20,964 nt of DNA, taken from Hypsibius dujardini. Its lineage: Eukaryota > Tardigrada > Eutardigrada > Parachela > Hypsibiidae. The notes below the pieces were generated by a model. That model was given only the letters and a program-made list of their open reading frames with translations, was not told the DNA's origin and did no database searches. Shown piece by piece: positions 8,644 through 18,779 of this stretch. The stretch's first letter is position 1, and the number at the start of each line of letters is the position of its first letter. The stretch is taken from assembly GCA_001579985.1 (NCBI GenBank), contig LRSR01008808.1:1-20964 (forward strand), in the 5' to 3' direction. Made by a program: the position numbers and the translations under genes.

Positions 8644-9444
8644 CTAAGAGGGAGTTGGGTTATTGATCGCAGAGGCACGCTTTCGATAACTGGGCCACTG
8701 CCGTCTTGCAGGTGTTGGAGGACCGGAATTAATTTATCACTCCGTAAAGTGAAATTTCAGAGAGACGTTTAAATCGAATTGATATCTAAAATTTAGACAG
8801 GCACCGTATGGAAGAAGCCGTAGATGGTCAAAGGAGAGCATGAACACCACAGGGAGTTAAACTGCACATAGGCACATCAACCGTCCTCACTTGTGAGTGA
8901 ATGGTGGCTGTGTTATAAGAGACGGCGGTGTGCGCATTGATTGGGAGAGCTACTGTGGTGGATTCACGCTTATCTAATACCATCTGCACTAGTATGCAAC
9001 TGACGTACAGTATGAGTACGAGTACGTCGTACTAATATCCCTCCTGACTAGTCAGAGTTGATTCCAGGATGCTTGTTGTGATATCGTTGCTACAGAGCGA
9101 ACAGAGGTGACGCGTCGCTTTGCCCGTAACAGTTGTAACTCATCAGCCGTAACTCAGTAGTCCGTTCTTCAGGTTCTCATGCATCGTACAGATGGGTTTT
9201 ATTGGCATCAAGAAAACTACAAAAACTTTCCCCTGCGATTCAGCCAGCTCCAAAACAGCTGATCGTGTCCGGGATTATCAGATCAGTCTCTTCCGCAAAC
9301 TCCCGCCGTGCATTACACAAGACAACTTTTAGACATAACCAATCAGCCAAACAAAGAGAGACCTCACCAGATCAATGACTTCTCAATCAAAAGAAATTCT
9401 CTTTACAAAGAAAGCAAACCAATACCATTTTCCATTCCGCACAA
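8644..9444. other. Intergenic: HPRT upstream and SGO downstream DNA
   Basis: About 800 bp separate the HPRT start from the shugoshin stop. I see no gene and no canonical AATAAA after the SGO stop. Notable are a perfect 12-bp palindrome, CTGACTAGTCAG, at 9044-9055, a GTAC-rich stretch at about 9005-9035, and two GTAACTCA copies at about 9134-9160. These might be regulatory for HPRT, but nothing in the sequence proves it. Confidence 0.5.
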
Positions 9445-11899
9445 TTAATCCGACAAGACCAATTCATCCACAGGGGCTCGTTTGCTGGCCGAAGACACCG
9501 ATGGCTTTCGCGGCTTCAGGCGCCGGTACTTATTATCCTGACTGGCCGTCAACGGCTCCACCCCTGCCGGTCGACGCATTTTGGTGTTCAAGCTCGGCTC
9601 CTTCAGAGAAGAAGAAGAAGGTTATAACACAGCGAACAATGAACAATGATAGAAGTCAATGGGTTGGACTGTAAACAAATATATAAAACTCGCACTGACC
9701 TTCAGGGTCTGGATCTTCGTTTTAGCTGCCCGCGATGGTCGACCTCGCGCTCCGGTCACCGCTCCCTCATCCTCGCTGATTGTCGAGTCGTCCCGGCAAC
9801 GTGATTTGGACGCTGACGATGGACCCGGTGTGCTGACACCAGAAAAGTCCTCTTCCTCATCAGCAGTCACGTCCGCCAGCGTGTTTGCCCACGACGGCTC
9901 CAGTACCGACGGCACTCCCAGAGCATCTTCCAGCGCTATTTCTTCCATAGTGCCGGCATCCTCCTCTTCCTTCTCCAAGTCAAAGTTCAAAGTGGTGCCA
10001 AAACTGGCTTGCAGAGATCGTCGCGTCTGCGCCTGTAACCGTGGACTGGCGCGAACACCGACCGATCGTCTGGCACCGGGACCACCGCCGCCGCCTACAG
10101 CTATTCCTTCTGATGTTAATAGTACGTCGAATGGTCGTTTCTTCTTCGGAGTCTTCAGAATTTCTGGAGGAGCTGATTTTGGTTCCGGGACTTCATTTCG
10201 CTCATTCTCCTCCTTCCGCCGAGTGAAAGTGCGGTCCGCCGACATCGTCAGGTCCCCAGGTTGGATAAAGGACCGATCGTCGCCGGCTGATTCCGGGGTG
10301 TTCCGAGCTGCTCTGCCTGAATGCGTAGCTGCAGTTGGCGACCTAATGTCGTGGTTGTGAGTGGGCGTCTGTTGGGCGTCGTCGTCGGCGCTGTCGGCTT
10401 CCTCGTCCTCTTGGCGGGTCTGCCGTTGTTGCTGTCGGGTGAAACTGGCGATCGAGCGCTCGATTTCTCCCGGGAGGGCGGTTCGACGTTTGCACTGTCG
10501 CTTATTGGTAGCCGCGTCACGTGGCGCGGTCCAAGAACGGTTGCTGGTGCGAGTGAAGGGGATCGCTTCTTCTTCGTCTTCTTCCTTGACGCGATCTGCA
10601 AATAAGCAATGGCCGTCTAGACATACACGCAGACCCCAGCAAGAAAACGGACAGCGAAACAGATACGCAGACAATGAAATGTATTAAAATTCGATCGCAC
10701 AGGAAGATTTGTCAGACTCTCAGACAGACCAGACATTTTTAGCCCCAGAACACACACGTGCAGTACAACTGGCAAATACTGCTCAAACACTTACAGATCT
10801 TTCTCTCTGGTGATTGAGCCATTCGAGGAGCACACATGGGGAATCGAGCGGGAAGAGAGAGCGGAAAGGGGGCGGGAGTTGCTAAAGGGAAGAAGACACC
10901 ACATAGTAGGAAAAGAAGGTAATACGCAGAATATGAAACAAGCTAGACTGAACGAGTGGCAAAAATTACCTTTACTCTTAGCGATGCATTTGTAATCCGG
11001 CAGGAATGCCTTGAATTCATCCAGGTTAGGCTGCGCTATGTCACCGGTGTTGGCTTCTGCCTGGATGAGTAAGCGCGCATACGCCCGCTTCAGCGCTTCG
11101 TTGTTAACAGACAGCTCGTGTAAATCCAAGCTGGAAAAGGAGAAATTAAGTTCTAACGTAAAACGAAACAAAATAAACTGGCCTTTGATTCGGTCATCAA
11201 TCAATCGATTTACTGATAGCGGATAATCTCAAAACCCTACTTAGTCAAAATCGAACAGAGGCCAAATCGTACAATCAATCAACCATCGGTCAAACCAAAC
11301 GAAAACACTCCCGCCAACTAGAACTGTTATAAGAAAGTTTTCAAACTTGACTAAAACACAAGCCGCGCTGGGTTTTTGGTTTTTGTTGTTAACTTACTCC
11401 GTACGATAAGACTTATGGAGACCATCCAGCAACAATACTCGTTCCACTTTCAGCGCGGCGTTGTCCTTGATGCACAGCACATTCCGCTTGCGAATCGCAT
11501 CCGCAGTCTCCCGCAGCTTCAGATCTGGCACTAAAATCGCAATCGTAAAAACCAATTCCGAATATCATCATCAATCAATCAATCAATCAGCAGCTTTGAA
11601 AATGTTAAAATTCACTGACCCTTAACGATTCGCTCCTTCTCCACAATCTTGATCTTAATCTTAGTCTTTCGAGGCCGAAGCATGTGACTGCGAACGGCGT
11701 ACTTCATCCCCAAACGAAACAGTAGGGAATTCCGAACCAAACAGGCGAATCGCAGATGGAACAGGCGTCTGCGGGGCGCTTTCTTTCGGATGAGATTTCG
11801 AAGAAGGCGCTTCTGGGGCTTCTTCTTCGGCTTGGGTGCAGGAGGTCGCTGTGGTATCACCGCCGGTCGACATGCAACTGCTACCGGGGATCGAGCCAT
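9445..11899 (-). CDS. SGO1: Shugoshin-like centromeric cohesion protector, 6 exons
   Basis: Shugoshins recruit PP2A to centromeres to protect cohesin. Exons in transcript order: 11899-11620, 11530-11398, 11130-10970, 10881-10795, 10595-9700, 9600-9445, giving 570 residues with consistent phases. The identifying feature is the C-terminal motif EPSLNTKMRR (520-529), preceded by a basic stretch GRPSRAAKTK (505-514), as in the Shugoshin C-terminal signature that reads phosphorylated H2A. Residues about 94-165 are charged and helical, as expected of the N-terminal coiled coil. The middle is acidic, Ser/Pro-rich and low-complexity, with a full Cdk site, LKTPKKK, at 368-374. Exon 1 is uncertain: it encodes a very basic N-terminus and also carries a second long open frame. 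Met72 (MLRPRKTK) is an alternative start. Exon 4 could instead be a 12-nt microexon using a nearer acceptor; both options keep frame. Confidence 0.72.
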
Positions 11900-11919
11900 T
11901 CTGAACGGATAAAAGCAAT

Positions 11920-12060
11920 CTGGAATGGAGGAAGAAAACTAACATGTACTGTAGAAAGCGGAAAACGGGGAAAACATCAGCGACGTCTTCGACAAGTCAA
12001 TATCAGCGAATTTTGCGCATGGAATCTCAACCGGAGCGTGCCAATTTATATACTCCTATT
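11920..12060 (-). promoter_or_regulatory. SGO promoter with TATA box and pre-start splice acceptor
   Basis: On the minus strand TATATAAA lies at 12052-12045, about 145 bp upstream of the ATG. A strong acceptor, TTCTTCCTCCATTCCAG, ends at 11920, leaving a 20-nt leader before an ATG in good context (A at -3, G at +4). Splicing there would remove the out-of-frame ATG at 11945. Confidence 0.5.
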
Positions 12061-12956
12061 TCGATAATACCAAAGTCGCAATCCGAAATCTGGTCTTGGA
12101 AATGGAAGGTTATAATACTGTAGTCGAAATCCGTAAACGCACATTTCGAGGAGTGAAAATAGCCAAATCTTCCAGTTTAAACTTTACCTGCGTTTTTGGA
12201 TCAGACACCTTTATCGTAACCACACACTCCAGTGTAGTAAACGGTAGGAAATCGACTCTTGAATTTGAGGGCAGCCTCGCAAAAGATGCAAGGATAGGAT
12301 AAGAATTTGAAAACACTAAAAAGGAAGGGAGCTATTAAAAGTGACGCATTAACAATTTGGGCATCTTTGTCCACGTTCTTCTGCAGTGTAATAACGGTAC
12401 ATGCAAATTGATCTCGGTCCGTTACAATCAGAAAAGTGGTGGATCAAAACCGGGATATTTCAAATTCCCAAGCGGGTCGCCGGGAAATGGAAAAGAGACA
12501 TGATTTTTGGGATGGATTCTGCCTTTGTTTTGGTTCTTGCGGCGGAAAGTCAACAGCAGTGCCAAAACCGTTTGCCTCTTCGCAGGCTCAACGACTCACA
12601 GACACAGTCTCCAACTCTACTCCACTCTCCACTTTCCATAAAACGTGGAATTGGAACTCATCCCAGAATGGGAAAGATGGGCTTCGAATAAAATGGACCG
12701 TGAAAATGCACTGGAATTGGAATCATGAGTGGGCGGGGCAAATTTACGATTCACCGAATCACGGGAGACTTTTTTGTTCCCGCGGCATTTCCTTTTGTGA
12801 ATAATTTTGTGAATTTTGTGAATTTTGTGAATTTTGTGAATTTTGTGGATGATTCTCTCATCGCCGCGAACCAGAACTGTGCTTACGGTATAATTATTCA
12901 AAGAAAGCAATCATTCTTTTGATTCATTAATAGAGTCTATATATGCTAGCAGCTTA
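12061..12956. other. Intergenic region with a 9-bp minisatellite
   Basis: No supported gene. Open frames at 12096-12302 (+), 12110-12316 (-) and 12401-12804 (+) have no domains or convincing splice context. Positions about 12797-12850 are six tandem copies of AATTTTGTG. The segment 12430-12760 is GGAATTGG/GGAAATGG-rich, but I cannot define a repeat unit. Confidence 0.55.
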
Positions 12957-13765
12957 CTTGGGAGGATTTTCAAAGGACAAATTCAGAATCGCCTCTCACT
13001 ATTTTTTTTCAGATATTCCCATATTTATGATGAACAAAAAAATTATCTCGTTGTTGTGTTAGCAGAGAATTTTTTCTGGCGGAATTTCAAAGTTTCCAGT
13101 TACAGTGCAAAAGTTCCACTGCAAATCAATATGTTGATTGTTTGATTGGTCTTATTCTATGCAATTAATTGATTGAGCGTGCTGATGTAACAGTATAGTC
13201 GATAAGATGGAGAAAAGAAGCAGCTACGACGGTCAATCCTGAACCCGTGAAGCTGACCTTGTAGCTGATTTTTAGCTCCACTTCTGCATCTGCGGTCTTC
13301 CGTAATTCTTTTTGTGTTCGTCGAGTGGCAAATGGATCACGTTCAAAGGATGGTTTAATGATGGTTAGTGCTTGGGTAAATTAAAATGGAATTTACAAGC
13401 ACTGCTCGTTAAAAAGGTTAACAGTCAATCAAATGATGTTGCGCCAAAACTATTCAATCAAGCAATCAATTCGTCGTACTTGAAACTCTAGCCAATCAAT
13501 CAATCAATCAAGTTATTACACGCTGTGCGTAAGACATTTCAATCAATCAATCAGTTGCACCGAACGAGTAAAAAATCAATCAATCAATCAATTCGCAGTG
13601 AAACTTTTACACTGTAGAAATAATCTAAAACTTTGAAATTTCGCCAGGAAAAATTCTCTAGCACCACAACGGCGAAATAAATATTTTTGTTCATCATAAA
13701 TATGGAAATTTCTCGAAAAAATTGGGAAGGGCAATTCTGAATTTGCCCTTTGAAAATCTTCCCAA
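12957..13765. mobile_element. 809-bp foldback transposon with ~175-bp terminal inverted repeats
   Basis: The left arm (12957-13133) starts CTTGGGAGGATTTTCAAAGG. The right arm (about 13590-13765), read in reverse, starts TTGGGAAGATTTTCAAAGGG. They remain alignable for about 175 bp, including the shared block CCATATTTATGATGAACAAA. TA flanks both ends (12955-12956, 13766-13767), although the arms differ by one terminal base. The interior (13134-13589) is rich in TCAA/TTGA repeats and has no transposase frame. Divergence between the arms indicates an old, non-autonomous element. Confidence 0.8.
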
Positions 13766-14225
13766 TAAATTTCCTCATTTTCGGGAAACCAATAAAGCTT
13801 TTCGGTGGCGCCATTGCAAAAAGCCTTCTGTGATAGAAGGATCTTTAATAGTTAATACAGTTAATAAGCGGTGTCTGTTTTGCTTTCCGCCCCCCCCCCC
13901 GCCCTGAGTCTAAAGGAAATGAAAAACGTAATAGCCCTGTTGAGTCCACAAATACGTCATTCTTTCGGTCTGAAGGGTGTGTTGGTTTTGTTCCTAATTA
14001 AACATTTCTGAGCGAGTATGCTGACCGGGCCGGGAAATAATCAAGAAACACGAGCTTATCGTAGGCGCGTGTTATCTTTCCGACAAGTAAGTTTACTAAG
14101 AATGAGTACCGTGATAACCAGATCGAGCCATATGTGCTGCCACAATACACACATCTTATTATCGGGATTTTGCGAGTTGGTCTGGCTAACTTGAACTTGC
14201 CGTCGATCTCCGTACTGGAAAAAAA
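13766..14225. other. Upstream region of the four-pass membrane protein gene
   Basis: No gene is seen. A run of 11 C lies at 13890-13900. There is no clear TATA box, and no splice acceptor lies close to the ATG at 14226, unlike several other genes here. The start is preceded by seven A residues. Confidence 0.5.
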
Positions 14226-14962
14226 ATGTCTAAACCGTTGTTTGAGGTCTTTTCCACGTGCGAATCGACACCTCTTCTGGTCACGGAGCGTTCCCGCGTT
14301 TTACTGTCTCAAAAGCCGGTGATGCGACCGTTTCGTGGAGAAGATGGCGAGTACCTACCGTTTCGCTATCATAGCTTCAAGGAAAACCTCATGGTCCTGG
14401 GAATGATGCAGTTCGGTGTCTGTCTCATCGTTTTCTGCATCCTTGCCATGATAGGTACTTCTCAGGTCGAACTTTTCGTCGTCTGAAGTGACTTGTACAT
14501 CCCCATCGCGCAGTGCGCAGTGCGCACCGCGTACTACACGTGCAGTAGTACCATTGATTACAGTAGTATCAAAGTAGTAGTACCGCATTTCGATTGCACT
14601 GAATTGAACACTAGGCTCTTGTTCTAGGTAACAATTTACCTGTTGGATTTATCATGGTATCACCGGTCGGCCTCGGCGGTATTATAAGCTTCACGTTCTC
14701 CGCTGTGTTGAAGCACTCCCTGGCCTACTCCGTCATCGAGGAGAATGTACGGAGAATCCAAAAATTGAACGTCATCTTCATGCTAGTCATGGTGATCATG
14801 CTGGTCATTCCCATTCAAGTGCTGACGGTGGCCTTCAGTCTCAATCCCTTTTCAGGAGCGGAGAAGTTTTTCCTCAGCATTCTCAGCGGCTTTTCCATGT
14901 TTCTCATTTTTATACCGATCTGTTCTGTCTGGGGAACGCTTCTACCGTATAAGTACGTGTGA
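14226..14962 (+). CDS. Four-pass membrane protein, family not recognised, 2 exons
   Basis: Exons 14226-14454 and 14628-14962 join in phase (G|GT) to give 187 residues. The N-terminal 54 residues are cytosolic-looking, without a signal peptide, and contain ESTPLL (13-18), which fits the acidic dileucine sorting pattern [DE]xxxL[LI] for endosomes or lysosomes. Four hydrophobic helices follow at about 55-77, 81-104, 123-147 and 157-181, with a charged loop VIEENVRRIQK between helices 2 and 3 and a six-residue tail. The size and spacing resemble MARVEL, MS4A or LAPTM-type proteins, but I see no diagnostic motif, and it lacks the CCG loop of tetraspanins. The intron (173 nt) has donor GTACTT and acceptor TTCTAG. 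Confidence 0.8.
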
Positions 14963-15007
14963 CACGAAAAAAGGACCAGTGAACGTGCAAAACATTTGTA
15001 CAAAGAG

Positions 15008-15013
15008 ATTAAA
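15008..15013 (+). terminator. Candidate polyadenylation signal (ATTAAA)
   Basis: ATTAAA, the commonest variant signal in animals, lies 46 bp after the stop of the four-pass membrane protein gene. Confidence 0.45.
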
Positions 15014-15094
15014 AACCAAACTAGTTTAAATAGTTGTCCTTGAAGCCTGATCTGGGGGCGTGGCGACCCTCTTGTGCCGTAGTTTATTGGAGTT

Positions 15095-15275
15095 TAGTCT
15101 ACAAGTACTCCTCCTCCTCCTCCCCTTCCTCTTCCCCTTCCTCCCTTTTCTCCCTTGGTGCTTTTACGAGTACTGATCAAGATCCTTCTGAGTCATCACA
15201 ACACATTGGGTAATTTTGGTTGGAAAATAGAAAAGGGGAGGGGATCAAAAAGGGGAAACGGAAGGGGGACTTGTA
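15095..15275. repeat. Polypyrimidine and polypurine tracts in inverted arrangement
   Basis: Positions 15108-15156 are 49 uninterrupted pyrimidines (CTC/CCTT type). Positions 15231-15269 are almost all purine. Just outside them CTACAAGTACTCC (15100-15112) and GGGGACTTGTAG (about 15266-15277) are near reverse complements. The block could form a cruciform or triplex (H-DNA). No gene overlaps it. Confidence 0.6.
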
Positions 15276-15277
15276 GC

Positions 15278-16090
15278 CTAAGCCGTTTATTGGTTGATAT
15301 TGTGTAGGGGGGGGGGGCAAGACGAAATTTTTAGAAAGTATGCTTCGTTAATTTGTTCGGGTTCATTGGTGGTACATGATTGCCGAAAGCATAGTTTGGT
15401 TTCAGGCAACATCCTCATTGTGGAGGTGATGAAAGTGCACTGAGGCAGCATTAATTGAATCGGAGTTATATATATCGGAGTAATTATACGAATAAACGCG
15501 TGAATAAGACAACACAGAAATGAAGGTATGTATATACTGTATGATAACAATAGCTCAGCCAAAGCGCCATAAATACAGAGGGCAGAAGAATGCATTCAAA
15601 CAAAACAAAAACTATAGTCAAACAGTTGCGACTTCCGTCGATGCTAGTCACCGTGAAGAGTGTCGCCCCGGATAAATTGGTTTCATAGGAGTTTGTTCGC
15701 TCAAAAACGTATGGCATGTATTTGAAAGTAGAATCAATTACTCATTTTAAAGCCTACTAAATTTTTGTTGAGGTGTGACTGGTGTATGGCAAAGATGGGA
15801 TGACAGGGTATTTCGAACAACGTAAAGGCGAGTGAAAATGGTAAATGATAGACGGACAGAATGATCTACAGAAATCAATGATTATATATGACAGTGTGTT
15901 GAGAAGAGCGGGAGGACTGGCGAAGTTGGCGAAGTTGAATGGTCAGCTGGCCGTCCGGTGTGGAGTCTCTCGGTCTGCTTCAGAGTTATAATCACATTTA
16001 AGGGGCTAAATCTTCCCCGTTTTAGTACCTCCTGGCGCACACTGTACTCATTCCATACACATGTGTACGTATACACCGCGAAACTGTGCC
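15278..16090. other. Intergenic; no supported gene
   Basis: A run of 11 G lies at 15307-15317. A minus-strand frame at 15717-15484 (about 77 codons, hydrophobic C-terminal half) starts at an ATG, but I could not join it in phase to the donor-like AG|GTGAGG at the end of the upstream gene. It may be 3'-UTR. Confidence 0.5.
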
Positions 16091-16485
16091 TCACCTTGCC
16101 AGCAGTCTTTGGTCTTTCTGGTGTCTTGGTTTGAGGGCGATAATGTCGTTCTCGTTAGCAAGTGCAAGCTCTTCTGGATCAACGTCAGACTTGCCGAAAA
16201 ATGGGTCGTCCACCGTCGCGGAGGGTAGCAACGCTTTCGCTTTCGTGTCGTACCAAGCCAAATGTGTGCTGGAAATACTCAGTGTCACCATGAATAACAA
16301 AGCCAGACCGATGGCGAACCAAATTCCATTCTGTGAAAATGTTGGTTCAATTCCTTCTCTGGAACTTTGCTTGGCTGTAACTTTTTCTTTGATTGATTTC
16401 ATAAGCTCACTCTGGATCCGGCATAATCCGGTAGTTCGGTCCAATATGCGGCGTTTGGTATCTGCCACCTAGACGTTGCTTCCAT
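16091..16485 (-). CDS. Small single-pass membrane protein, 104 residues, 2 exons
   Basis: Exons 16485-16411 and 16330-16091 join in phase 0 across an 80-nt intron (GTGAGC...TTTTCACAG). Reading straight through the intron instead forces a GTG start directly after a stop codon, so the spliced model is better. Residues 1-27 are polar and aromatic (ATG then EATSRWQIP), a single hydrophobic helix spans about 28-50, and the C-terminal 54 residues are hydrophilic and acidic (VDDPFFGKSDVDPEE). There is no cleavable signal, so it is probably an anchored protein with a long tail. The family is not recognised. The last codons contain AG|GTGAGG, so a further 3' exon is possible. It lies 264 bp downstream of the neuregulin-like gene on the same strand. 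Confidence 0.7.
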
Positions 16486-16490
16486 TTTGA
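16486..16490 (-). promoter_or_regulatory. 3' splice acceptor 5 nt before the small membrane protein start
   Basis: On the minus strand CATTTTCGCAG ends at 16491, leaving only TCAAA before the ATG. Such a short leader is typical of spliced-leader acceptors and is hard to explain otherwise, apart from a cis intron. Confidence 0.4.
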
Positions 16491-16749
16491 CTGCGAAAAT
16501 GGCTGATCAGCATATTTCTAATGGATGTTTTACCACGTAGTAGTTGAAAAATTCGCCCTAGCTAGAAACGATAAACCAAATACTACTACTTAAATACTAC
16601 TTCTTAAAACTGTTTTTTCGTTTGAACAGGAGCATGACAAATTCAAAGTACCTTCTACATACATCGATAATAATAATAATTCGTAATAACGAAACCAAAC
16701 AAGAATCCTAAGAAAAATCTACAGTAAAAATAGTGTGCGGTACAGTTCT

Positions 16750-18779
16750 CTACTGAGCCCATCCAGATTGATATCCGAATAATGGGTCGCCCCTAATATG
16801 CTGTGGTGAGTGTTGACCATTTAAGCTTGGCCGCTGACCAACTGGCGGTTGAACAGGCTGCCGAGACGTTCGGTGATCTTTTGGTACAGGAAGGTCATGA
16901 AAAGAACCAGGAATATTAGTCGCATATCCCCCATAACTATCTTGCTGATTCCAATCCTGCCCATTTGGGTTGCCGAAGGGTGGTGCGACAAGTTGGTCAC
17001 TCTGAACAAACTCCGGCACAGTCTGCGTGTCTTGTTCTGCATACTGCCACTGCTGACCCGGTGGAAGCAGTGGTACTTGGTCATAGTCTTCCGGATATCC
17101 GGTTTGAGTGACGACTCCATCCTGGAATTTCGCGTAGGAGAACCGTCGGTCTGGCCAGTAAGCCGGTTCACCGTACTGGGCTTGAACGTCATAGCGCGGC
17201 AGGTATCCCGAAGGTGTCGTCCTCAGCTGCGGTGTTGGGCGGTAGGGAGGGACAAGGCAAGTTTGCTGCTCGGGTGGACTGACTCGCCTTGGTTGAAGGG
17301 TTCTGCGATCCGATAGCTCACCGTTCGATGGTCCCTTCAACAGTTTGCTCGGCGCTGAAAGTGCACCCGGTACAGCTGCAGCAGCGTTTGTCTTCTTGAA
17401 ACAAGTGTACCGTGCAACCACCGTAATCAAAGCCAAAACAACCACACCCGAACCGACGAACGGAATGAGGAGAAGCCAGAGATTCTTCTTCGTTTCGCAG
17501 TACCGCCCCTTGTACGTCTCCAGACACCGGCAGAATAGCTTCGAGCCGTCCTTGCCGTCGAGGTCTTCGCATTCACCGCCGTTCAAACAGGGCGCCATGC
17601 TGCAGTCTTCGATGGTCACGAGGACCGTCCCGTTGCGGATGATCTCCTTACCGACCACCAGGGAGCAGATGTACTTGCCTTCGTCCACCCTTGACAGGCT
17701 CTGAATGATCAGGCCTCCGTTGGGCTGTACTGTGTGTCGCGGCCCGGAATCGCCCATTTTAAGGGGTAATTTCTCCGGTGAAGTCCACATGAAGTGGGTG
17801 CCCTTCGGGAAGTTACCTGGTCCGCTGGTGCTGGGACAGGTCAACCGAAGCGTCTCGCCTTCTCTGCCTTGTTCTCTCATCACCCCGACTTTCTGCAACA
17901 GAAAACGCCTTGAAATACTGCTTCAAATTAATTAAATACAACATCCTCCTCAATAACCTTAATGAACATAACAAACCAAATATTTGTAATTAACTAAATT
18001 AATTGAAATAACGTATAAAAAGCATTATGAAAATATAATAAAATCAGACTGTATTTAGATTTAAAATTTATGGAATTTTCACGCACTTCTGATTGAATCG
18101 ATTTATTATCTGCTCCTGGATTGGCTTTCTTTGTGGTCGCCTTGGGGGATGATTTTTTCGGGCTGGAATTGGTGGCGACCTTCGTAGTCTTGGTTGTAAC
18201 TCTCGTTGTCGTTCTCGTCGTTGCAGTTGTAGCGGTGATCAGCTGTGGAGGTTTCCATGTTTTGAAATCAATCTCCCCAACAGCAGAAGGTGTGGTCACC
18301 CGCATGGGTTTCCACGTTTTGAAATCAATGTCAGCCATGATATCCGGCGTTTCCAGACGATGAAGATTTCGCAGGAGCGCACTGCGAAAGTTCACAGCCG
18401 GGAATCGATAGTGTTTCCTGCTACGACGGACGAACAAATCCGCAAACGGCACTACAAGTCCACCTTTCCGGACCGCTCGGCTGTATCCGATTGGTTTGAG
18501 ATGAATGTATTTAGGCCAGACCGATCTTATTTGACTGGTAGAACGAACAAAAGGTGCTTTATATCGAGACAGATTTATTCGGTCGATTTCCGGTAAATGT
18601 ATCGGGAGATTCTCAGTATGTTTTACATCTCTCGACTGTAAAATTTGACGACGGTTAGAGTGCTTCTTCCAGAGACGCGGTGGGTTCCGTTCCGTAATAA
18701 TTTGAGATGGGTATAAGTTATGGGGATTGCAGTAGTCAATGGTCAAAAGGATAGCATGGAACAAGCAGACAAATCGCAT
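16750..18779 (-). CDS. Neuregulin/Vein-like Ig+EGF transmembrane growth-factor precursor, 2 exons
   Basis: Likely a ligand for an ErbB/EGFR-type receptor, made as a membrane precursor and released by shedding. Exons 18779-18087 and 17892-16750 join in phase 0, giving 611 residues. A hydrophobic signal peptide covers about 1-20. A basic stretch, FVRRSRKHYRF (116-126), could be a furin-type site. IDFKTWKP occurs twice (151-158, 170-177). Residues 182-220 are Thr/Lys-rich and mucin-like. One Ig domain has Cys250, Trp267 and Cys307 with the DEGKYIC motif. An EGF domain has six Cys at 328, 333, 339, 352, 354 and 363 (CLNGGEC, ending GRYC). A transmembrane helix spans about 369-391, and a 220-residue tail is rich in Pro, Gln and Tyr. 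Ig followed by EGF is the neuregulin and Vein arrangement. Vein is secreted, so the helix favours a neuregulin-like form. Confidence 0.82.

Noticed and set aside
9659-10687. Long plus-strand frames opposite the big SGO exon
   Set aside because: They are low-complexity Ser/Arg shadows of the GC-rich exon. The minus strand has the conserved motif and consistent splicing.
12096-12316. Overlapping open frames on both strands upstream of SGO
   Set aside because: No family signature or splice junctions, and they lie upstream of the SGO TATA box.
15484-15717. Minus-strand frame with a hydrophobic second half
   Set aside because: No acceptor joins it in phase to the upstream gene, and no domain is recognised. 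It may be 3'-UTR.
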